Origin: Puniceicoccales bacterium
Lineage (GTDB): Bacteria; Verrucomicrobiota; Verrucomicrobiia; Opitutales; LL51
DNA length: 35,203 bases
Direction of reading: 5' to 3'
Assembly: GCA_031278845.1 (NCBI GenBank)
Contig: JAITJQ010000002.1
Span: 1-35,203 of the forward strand
Of the stretch, positions 27,936 to 35,203 are shown one piece after another. The position numbers were made by a program, and so were the translations under genes. The notes under the pieces were generated by a model. It worked only from the letters and a program-made list of their open reading frames with translations, was not told the DNA's origin and did no database searches. Position 1 is the first letter of the stretch. Each line of letters opens with the position of its first letter.

Positions 27936-28784
27936 TCAGACAAAAACACACTCTTTAATCAGGATAATGCCCATAGGCAATGCTAAAATCAAGCTGTCCA
28001 TCAAGTCCAACATCCCACCAATGCCAGGAATGGTATGGCCAGAATCTTTTTCTTTAGCAAGGCGTTTGAATCCCGACTCGATCAAGTCCGAAACAAGGGC
28101 GATAATCGCAATGATCGCAGATAGGACGCCAATTTTCCAATTCGTAAAATTTTTCGGCCAAGTGCTTCCACAGCAGAGAGCAAAAACGTAACCGGCAGTA
28201 ACGGAAAATAAAATGGATCCCAATAATCCTTCCCAACTTTTTTTCGGACTAAATGCCGGCGCTAATTTATGTTTTCCAATTTTACCGCCGACCAATAGTC
28301 CGCCAATATCACTAAATTTGGTCACTACAATAACCCATAAAATAAGCAGCAAAAGTGGATTGGGTTCCGATAGCAACAGAAATTTTGGAATCAATGAAAC
28401 AGGTATGGCAAACATAATCGGAACGTAAAAAATTCCAAAAATCGTGGGAAGAAAAACACTTTTCAAATCCTCAGGTTTACCACCTGCTAAGACCAGCGAA
28501 AATGCAAAAATAACGACCGTTTCAACAAACATGATCAGAACATAATTGAGGTCGGAAACGCCTTCCTGTGAAAGAAAACTCCCCACTAAAATAAGCGTTC
28601 CCAATACCGTGGCACTTCTTTTATAGGGATTCCAACCAATTTTTTCCATGAGCCGATACAATTCCCATTGGGCTAGGGCGGAACATAACGCTAACAATAA
28701 AACACCTCCAAAAATCTCCGTTTTTGTAAGCGTTACCGTTACCAATGTGCATAAAATAATTGTACTGAATATTCTCTTCTTCAT
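27936..28784 (-). CDS. cdsA: Phosphatidate cytidylyltransferase
   Basis: SPKKSWEGLLGSI, SDLIESGFKRLAKEKDSGHTIPGIGGMLDLMDSL. Confidence 0.95.
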   Translation of the reverse strand: MKKRIFSTIILCTLVTVTLTKTEIFGGVLLLALCSALAQWELYRLMEKIGWNPYKRSATVLGTLILVGSFLSQEGVSDLNYVLIMFVETVVIFAFSLVLAGGKPEDLKSVFLPTIFGIFYVPIMFAIPVSLIPKFLLLSEPNPLLLLILWVIVVTKFSDIGGLLVGGKIGKHKLAPAFSPKKSWEGLLGSILFSVTAGYVFALCCGSTWPKNFTNWKIGVLSAIIAIIALVSDLIESGFKRLAKEKDSGHTIPGIGGMLDLMDSLILALPMGIILIKECVFV

Positions 28785-28787
28785 GAG

Positions 28788-29471
28788 TTATTTGCCAAAA
28801 TTTCGTTTCCTTAGCCGATAGGTATCAAGTACAGCCTCAAAGTCCTGTCGAGTAAACTCTGGCCAGTATTTTTCAATAAAAAATAACTCCGCATAGGCCG
28901 ACTGTAAAAGTAAAAAATTGCTCAACCGTTGTTCGCCGGATGTTCGAATAAAAAGATCAACATCGGGAGTGTCTCCAGTATCTAACCGTCCACGAATACT
29001 TTCCCATGAACAGTTTTGTCGTTCATCGATAGGGATTTTTTTTATTGCGCGCACGAGTTCATCACGGCTGCCATAGTTAATCGCAATCGTTAAAAAAAGT
29101 TTTGTGTTGCGATCAGTTTTTTCTCGAATCAATGCGATTTTTGCCCGAAGATCTTCCCTGAGTGGCACTAAATCACCGATGAAACGAACGCAAATTTCAT
29201 TTTTTTGTAAAAACACGGCATAGCGTACCATGGAACGGGCGAAAAGCCCCATCAAATACCCCACCTCATTCGTAGAACGTTGCCAATTTTCCGTCGAAAA
29301 AGCAAAAAGTGTCAGGTAAGGAATCTTTTTCTCAATGGTCGCTCGGATAATTTCGCTCACCGTATGTATGCCGCGCCGATGTCCCCAAAATATAGGAAAA
29401 TTGTTCCCTTTTGCCCAGCGTCGATTGCCGTCCATGACAATTGCAATATGTACTGGGTTCGTGATGGACAT
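28788..29471 (-). CDS. uppS: Isoprenyl transferase (undecaprenyl diphosphate synthase)
   Basis: HIAIVMDGNRRWAK, LTLFAFSTENWQRS, INYGSRDELV, LFIRTSGEQRLSNFLLLQSAYAELFF. Confidence 0.95.
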   Translation of the reverse strand: MSITNPVHIAIVMDGNRRWAKGNNFPIFWGHRRGIHTVSEIIRATIEKKIPYLTLFAFSTENWQRSTNEVGYLMGLFARSMVRYAVFLQKNEICVRFIGDLVPLREDLRAKIALIREKTDRNTKLFLTIAINYGSRDELVRAIKKIPIDERQNCSWESIRGRLDTGDTPDVDLFIRTSGEQRLSNFLLLQSAYAELFFIEKYWPEFTRQDFEAVLDTYRLRKRNFGK

Positions 29472-29533
29472 GTTTCCATAGAGTAAATTTTATGGGTTAC
29501 AGCAAGTGGATTTTTGTTCGTGTCCTTGAAAAT

Positions 29534-29850
29534 GTCCAGAGGGCTTCGGCTGCCCAGAGGGCTCCGCCCTCTGGACTCCTACAAGGAGGCTGCTGTGGGG
29601 CTTCGCCCCACACCCCGCAAGGAGTCGTAGACTCTTTGACTTTTTTTAGCGGCCAAGCATGCGAAAATTTCGCATGCTTGGCCGCTAAGTCAAATTTAGC
29701 CCCCGCGGCTACGCCGCGGGGCTGCTAACCAGACCTTGCGGTTTGATCCAGTGGCTCCGCCCCGGGATCAAACCGCAATCCCAGGTCCAGTGGATGGATC
29801 CCTTGGCGGGGGATTCTAAGGGCGCGCAACCCTTAGATAACATGCGAGTA
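29534..29850 (+). repeat. Composite hairpin repeat, copy 10
   Basis: CCAGAGGGC..GCCCTCTGG; GTGGGGCTTCGCCCCAC; variant A 29649-29685; CCCCGCGGC-tac-GCCGCGGGG; C; F. Confidence 0.9.
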
Positions 29851-29866
29851 GCCCTTAGTAGATAAA

Positions 29867-30082
29867 TTACCGATGGAACGGATGGCATTTAGCCAGCCTA
29901 CGGATGATGAAATAAAAGGCTTGGAATGGGGAATATTTTCGGAGAATACGGATTGCAAATTGCGAACAGGTCGGCGAAAATCGACAACGGCAATGGGGGC
30001 CAAAGAAAAACAATTTCAGGGGTGACAAAAATAATTGGTAAATTCGAATTGGAAAAATTAATAATTGCGTAATCACGTTCAT
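29867..30082 (-). CDS. yidD: Membrane protein insertion efficiency factor YidD
   Basis: IRIYQLFLSPLK..CRFSPTCSQFAIRILRKYSPFQAFYFIIRRLAKCHPF. Confidence 0.93.
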   Translation of the reverse strand: MNVITQLLIFPIRIYQLFLSPLKLFFFGPHCRCRFSPTCSQFAIRILRKYSPFQAFYFIIRRLAKCHPFHR

Positions 30083-30086
30083 CGCG

Positions 30087-31406
30087 CTATCTGCCGAAAA
30101 ATGAAGTTAAATCAAAACGTGTATTCTGCATTTTTTTCATCATTACTTTCGTTTGCTTAAAGTTTTTTAATAATAAATTGATTTCTTGGATGGGCAATCC
30201 GGAACCTTTGGCGATCCGTAGGCGTCTAGAACCGTCGATGATGTTCGGATTGGCACGTTCTTTAGCTGTCATGGAGTAGATAATTGCCTCCGTTCGCTTG
30301 AGTTTATCATTGGCATTGGCGCCCATTTCGGCACTGTGCATACCCGGAAGATGTTTAAGGAGCGATTCCATGGAGCCCATTTTCTTGATCGACTGCAACT
30401 GGCTGAGGAAGTCATTCATATCGAATTTTCCTTTTTTTAATTTTTTTTCAAGTTCTCTGATTTGTTTTTCACTGACCTGTTCCTGAGCCTTTTCGACCAG
30501 TGATACGACATCGCCCATACCTAAAATCCGTTGTGCAATGCGTTCGGGGTAGAAAATTTCGAAAGCTTCGATTTTCTCTCCAGTCCCCATGTAGCGGATC
30601 GGAACCCCTGTTACTTCCTTCATCGAGAGCGCTGCACCGGCACGGCTATCGCCATCGAGTTTTGTGAGAATAATACCCGTTAGTGGAACCGCTGCATGAA
30701 ATTGTTTGGCGAGATTTGCCGCTTCCTGACCCAGTGCACCATCGGCAACGAGTAAAACTTCGTCGGGATGAATCTTGGCCGCAATATCCTTAATTTCTTG
30801 AATGAGATATTCATCAATTTGCAGACGTCCAGCGGTATCGAAGATTACTAAATCATGGCCATTTTTTTCCGCATATTGGAGTCCAGAAAGGGCAATTTTT
30901 ATTGTTTCTTTACTGTCGCGATTTACATAACAGTCGATGCCCGCTTGATGCGCCAAAATATCCAGTTGATCGATGGCTGCGGGACGGTAAATATCGCACC
31001 CAACCGTTAGGGGATGGGTAAAGTTGGCCTTATTTTTTAGAAAGTGTGCTAATTTTGCCGTCGAAGTCGTTTTCCCGGAGCCGTGTAATCCGACCATCAG
31101 CACCTTCAGAGGCCGTTTGGAAGAGGTTATGGGGACACTGTCGCTTCCTAATACTTGAACCAGTTCGTCAAAAATAATTTTAACAAATTGCTGTTCCGGC
31201 GTAACATTTTGGGTGACGATTGTTCCAAGACATTGATCCTTGACCCGTTGGATAAAATTATTGACGACGAAAAAATTGACATCCGCAGAAAGTAATGCCG
31301 TACGAATCTCACCTAAAGCTTCCCCGATATTTTGTTCTGAAAGTCTTCCTAACCCACGCAAATTTCTAAAAACATTGCTGATCTTTTCCGTAATCGATTC
31401 AAACAT
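30087..31406 (-). CDS. ffh: Signal recognition particle protein Ffh
   Basis: VGLHGSGKTTSTAKLA, DTAGRLQIDEYL, TKLDGDSRAGAALS, M-domain MNDFLSQLQSIKKMGSMESLLKHLPG. Confidence 0.96.
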   Translation of the reverse strand: MFESITEKISNVFRNLRGLGRLSEQNIGEALGEIRTALLSADVNFFVVNNFIQRVKDQCLGTIVTQNVTPEQQFVKIIFDELVQVLGSDSVPITSSKRPLKVLMVGLHGSGKTTSTAKLAHFLKNKANFTHPLTVGCDIYRPAAIDQLDILAHQAGIDCYVNRDSKETIKIALSGLQYAEKNGHDLVIFDTAGRLQIDEYLIQEIKDIAAKIHPDEVLLVADGALGQEAANLAKQFHAAVPLTGIILTKLDGDSRAGAALSMKEVTGVPIRYMGTGEKIEAFEIFYPERIAQRILGMGDVVSLVEKAQEQVSEKQIRELEKKLKKGKFDMNDFLSQLQSIKKMGSMESLLKHLPGMHSAEMGANANDKLKRTEAIIYSMTAKERANPNIIDGSRRLRIAKGSGLPIQEINLLLKNFKQTKVMMKKMQNTRFDLTSFFGR

Positions 31407-31492
31407 AACAAACCCTACTGTGAAGTAAGAGATTTCCGTTTCAATCGCAATCTTAATTTAAATATGAAAAATTGCAAATGACCAATCGGACT

Positions 31493-32476
31493 TTAAAGTC
31501 GTTTATTCTTTATTTTGAAAATCGGAATGAAGCCGAATAGGTAGTATTTTATTTTAATGCCATCAATTTTTGCCCAAAGGAAGGGAATGAACACAAATAG
31601 GTAAAATTTTTTCTTAAATCTTGCGTAGGGAGCAGTTTGATTGAGCCAAAAAATATCGAAAAATGGCGTCATTTGGGCATGTCGCCACCATATCTCCCAC
31701 AATGATACACTATTCTTCCAAGGTTTACATCCCGCGAAATGTATAAGCATTGGTTTGTTGATGACTTCCGCATATTCCCGTTGAGAAAAAATATTTTCCC
31801 TGAGACATCGATTATAACTTTCCTTTCCCATGGGGATAAAGGAGTATTTCAAAGGAATGGGAAGTTTTTTTCCGCGACATGTATAATTTAAAATATCCTG
31901 ATCCGGGGAATTGAAAGACGTGTTCTTGGACAATTCTATTCAGGTACGATATACATTTTGTTCGCGCAACGCTTTTAAATTCATAATTAAAAAACCAGAA
32001 CAGAGATATCGCTGGTCATTTAATAATCTATGCCTCATTTTTTTTAGTCTTTTAGATCCATTTAAATTGAAAGTACCCTTTACGCCGGCAATCCAGTGGT
32101 TACCGATGTCAATATGATCGACTTCCGGCAGGTCTTCACAAAAGACGACATCCACATCCGAATAAATAATTTTGTCCAAATGCGGTAAAAGTTTGGGAAG
32201 CATTAGCCGGTAATACATTCCAACGGTGAATTGATCGAAATAAGATTAGTCAAAATCATGGTTCGCTTCTAAAAAAATTAGGGTTGAATCAGAATCTCGC
32301 TCCTTTGCAATATTTTCAATTTCTTCTCTCATGAATTGATTGATTGCCATTGGAATAATACAATAAATGTGGTAGCTACATTTTCCCTTTGAATGGTAAA
32401 GAAGCGATGTTATTGCTACACTTACCTGCATCCATAGATTTTCATCAAAACAAAAAGCAATATTAGTTTTATCCAT
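31493..32476 (-). pseudogene. Glycosyltransferase family 8 gene with two in-frame stop codons
   Basis: Three ORFs (32476-32246, 32218-31940, 31933-31493) lie in one frame; stops TAA at 32248-32246 and TGA at 31942-31940. GT8 motifs: YYRLMLPKLLPHLDKIIYSDVDVV, YLCSGFLIMNLKALRE, DQDILNY, LIHFAGCKPW. Confidence 0.85.
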
Positions 32477-32546
32477 TTGCTTCCCATTCTTAGCGGATTT
32501 TCGGAAAAATAAATAGATAAATTAGAACTTTTATAAACATTGCTCC

Positions 32547-32925
32547 GTTTCTGGGGTTCTGCCCGCGCCCCGCAAGGAGACTGCTGTGAGGCTCTGCCCC
32601 AGACCCCGCAAGGAGGCGTTGCTGTGGGGTTCCGCCCCAGACCCCGCAAGGAGTCAGTGACTCCTTGACCTCCTTGGGCGGCCGAGCCCGGCGCAGAATG
32701 CGCCGGGCTCGGCCGCAAGGTCAAGAATAGACTCTTTGACTTGTTTTTTTCTTTTAGTGCCGCGCAAACATTAGCAGCCCCGCGGCGAAGCCGCGGGGCT
32801 GGCCTCTTAGCCCCTGCGGTTTGATCCAGGAGCAATGCTCCTGGATCAAACCGCCAAACCAGGTCCAGGAAGCGATGCCTCCTGGCGGGGATTCTAAGGG
32901 CACGCAGCCCTTAGATACAATTAAT
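32547..32925 (+). repeat. Composite hairpin repeat, copy 11
   Basis: D modules repeated, A 32678-32716, T tract, CCCCGCGGC-gaa-GCCGCGGGG, GCGGTTTGATCCAGGAGC..GCTCCTGGATCAAACCGC, F. Confidence 0.9.
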
Positions 32926-32966
32926 TAGTCTCGCCATTTTCAAAAAAAAATCCTTCTCTATGGGTG

Positions 32967-35203
32967 ATGGAAGAATCGACGAGAATGAACGAGCAATTTT
33001 TATTGATAGGGATTGGAGGGATGGGCATGGCTCCTATTGCGCTTTATTTGCATCAACAAAACCATATTATTTATGGTTATGACGATGCTCTACCGACTTT
33101 TTTGGAGCATTTTTTCGAGCGGCAAGAAATTATTATTTGCGAATCTTTTCCGGAAAGTATTGACAGTGTTATTTATTCCGGTGCGATTCGAAGCGATCAT
33201 CCATGGCTGATGGAAGCAAAAAAACGGGGAATTAGGACATATCTTCGCGGTGAGTTTTTAGCACAACTTTGTCTCAAAAAGCAGATGATTGCCATAGCTG
33301 GTTCCTATGGTAAAACGACGGTAACGGGTATGCTCATCGACTGCCTACCCGACTGTGACTATATTTTAGGGGGATTTTTCCGGGACGAAAAAAAGTTACC
33401 AGCAAAGTATATACTAGAAAATAAATTTCTCATTTGTGAGGTGGATGAAAGCGACCACACAATCGAACGCTTTTCTTCCCATATTGCGGTGGTACTCAAT
33501 TTGGAAGATGACCATCTGGTCCAATACGGCCATTCCGAAAATTTGGATTTAGCATTTGGAAAATTTTTTAAAAATACGCGCCATGCTATCGTTATCCCCG
33601 AAGGAGATAGGCGATTGGAAAATATCATAGAAAAACAAAACATTACGGCAGACGTTGTACGGGCGAAAGTCACTCCATATGCACCAGCTTTTGAGAAAAA
33701 TTTATCTATATTGCAAAGTGTTCTTGAAAAGTTGAAAGATAATGGGCATAAAATTTGTATACCCTCCGAATTTTCGCCACTATTTCGCCGCAACCAATTT
33801 TTGGGTACGCTATATTTGGAACAGCCTGTGGAAATCTGGGCGGATTATGCTCACCACCCAACGGAAATTGCCCAATGCATTAGGCACTTCGAAGGAGAGA
33901 AGCAGAAAATTGCCTTCGTCTTTCAACCGCACCGCTATACGCGTACACAGCAATATGTCCAAGATTTTGCGAAAGTTTTTTCCGGAAAGCGTTGTACTTT
34001 TTTGCCTGTATATTCTGCCGGCGAGAAATTTTTGGCCGACGGTACGACGGAAATGATTTTGAATCATTTTTCTGAAAATGATAGGCCTAATTTTATTACA
34101 TCGCTGAATGATTTTTTCATTAAAAACAATAGCGATAACACGCTGCCCAATAAAATTGTATTCATAGGTGCTGGAGATATTTTTTTCCAGGCGCAGATAT
34201 GGGTTTTTAAACAACAAATTCAATTATTAAAAAATTTTTTAGCAACACATGAAATTCCATTTTCCGAAAATATTTCCGCCAAAAAGTACAATACGCTTCA
34301 TATTGACGGTACGGTTCCGCTGATAATCGAACCGGAAAGTGCTGAAACACTTGCCATTATTTTGCAGGAACTTACGGGGACGAAGATCCCTTTTTTTATC
34401 ATTGGTCGCGGGTCGAATCTTTTGGTCGATGACCTATGTAGTGTTTTGATTTCGCTAAAAAAAATGCCCTCGATTTTTACACAAAATGCAGGATTAGTGG
34501 AAGTTTCCGCGGGCTTTTCTTTGCCGATTTTTTGTAAGCAAATCGCGAGACTCGGCCTTCAGGGCTGCGAAGAACTGGCAGGAATTCCAGGAACGATCGG
34601 AGGCGCACTGCATATGAATGCGGGAACAGCTCAGCAAACGATTTCGGATAAACTCGTGTCCATCGATGTGGTAAATTTTTCTGGAAATCGTCAGGTTGTG
34701 GATCAATCGCAGATTCCTTTTACCTATCGAAGAGGTTTTTATGAAGGTGTTATTCTGAGTGCGAAATTTCAATTCAAGGAAAGGGAAGCACCGGAAATTC
34801 TTTTGGGAAAAATTCACAAAAAAATGCTATGGCGCCAGGAAAAACAACCTAAACAACCTAACGCCGGCAGTATTTTTAAAAATCCACAAAATTCGTTTGC
34901 AGGGATGCTAATCGACCAAGCTGGATTGAAAGGTATCCCGATCGGTGGAGCTAAGATTTCTGAAAAACATGCTAATTTTATCATCAATGCAACCGGTCAA
35001 GCGACGGCCAATGACATTAAACGGCTTGTCAACCTGGCTCGTCAAAAAGTTTTAGAAAAATATAGAATCTTTCTCGAACGAGAAATCTTATTTGCATCTG
35101 AATTGGGACTTCAGCTGTCCAGGGGGGCTCCGCCCCCCTGGACCCCCCGCACGGAGGTTGTTGTGGGGCTCCGCCCCACACCCCGCAAGGAGTCAGAGAC
35201 TCC
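32967..35203 (+). CDS. murC/murB: Bifunctional MurC-MurB fusion (open at window end)
   Basis: MurC: IGIGGMGMAPIALYL, GSYGKTTVTGML, YAHHPTEI, QPHRYTRT; same frame then MurB: IGRGSNLLV, GCEELAGIPGTIGGALHMNAG, FTYRRGFYEG, PNAGSIFKNP, AGLKGIPIGGAKISEKHANFIIN. Start 32967 or 32985; no stop before window end. Confidence 0.92.
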   Translation, partial: MEESTRMNEQFLLIGIGGMGMAPIALYLHQQNHIIYGYDDALPTFLEHFFERQEIIICESFPESIDSVIYSGAIRSDHPWLMEAKKRGIRTYLRGEFLAQLCLKKQMIAIAGSYGKTTVTGMLIDCLPDCDYILGGFFRDEKKLPAKYILENKFLICEVDESDHTIERFSSHIAVVLNLEDDHLVQYGHSENLDLAFGKFFKNTRHAIVIPEGDRRLENIIEKQNITADVVRAKVTPYAPAFEKNLSILQSVLEKLKDNGHKICIPSEFSPLFRRNQFLGTLYLEQPVEIWADYAHHPTEIAQCIRHFEGEKQKIAFVFQPHRYTRTQQYVQDFAKVFSGKRCTFLPVYSAGEKFLADGTTEMILNHFSENDRPNFITSLNDFFIKNNSDNTLPNKIVFIGAGDIFFQAQIWVFKQQIQLLKNFLATHEIPFSENISAKKYNTLHIDGTVPLIIEPESAETLAIILQELTGTKIPFFIIGRGSNLLVDDLCSVLISLKKMPSIFTQNAGLVEVSAGFSLPIFCKQIARLGLQGCEELAGIPGTIGGALHMNAGTAQQTISDKLVSIDVVNFSGNRQVVDQSQIPFTYRRGFYEGVILSAKFQFKEREAPEILLGKIHKKMLWRQEKQPKQPNAGSIFKNPQNSFAGMLIDQAGLKGIPIGGAKISEKHANFIINATGQATANDIKRLVNLARQKVLEKYRIFLEREILFASELGLQLSRGAPPPWTPRTEVVVGLRPTPRKESET
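35117..35203 (+). repeat. Composite hairpin repeat, copy 12 (truncated by window edge)
   Basis: GTCCAGGGGGGC-tcc-GCCCCCCTGGAC; TGTGGGGCTCCGCCCCACA; AAGGAGTCAGAGACTCC. Confidence 0.85.

Overview
The 35.2 kb window is dense bacterial chromosome of PVC-like character (inferred from gene content: McsA/McsB, a T3SS secretin, a fused MurC-MurB). Housekeeping genes recognised: thiN, orphan oppC/dppC-type permease, yraN, family-4 uracil-DNA glycosylase, ICMT-like methyltransferase, TPR protein, M24 peptidase, lepB, truA, rnhB, PAP2 phosphatase, a histidine kinase/response regulator pair, fabG, mcsA-mcsB, TrmH-family methyltransferase, rsmI-cdsA-uppS, yidD, ffh and murC-murB. There are six tRNA genes (Gly, Lys, two Thr, Leu, Asp). 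A 1144-aa protein may be PPi-type PEP carboxykinase. Most notable: (1) a dispersed, oriented composite repeat built of back-to-back near-perfect GC-rich hairpins, about 12 copies and roughly 8% of the window, with compensatory stem changes between copies and several genes whose stop codon or C-terminus lies in the repeat; (2) a CesT-like chaperone directly coupled to a type III secretion secretin, close to mcsA-mcsB as in Chlamydia; (3) a secreted protein with an ADP-ribosyltransferase-like R / FTGT / ExE signature; (4) a family-8 glycosyltransferase gene interrupted by exactly two in-frame stops; (5) duplicated promoter/leader modules around small secreted-protein genes; (6) a probable leaderless fabG. 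All calls come from reading the sequence; no database search was run.
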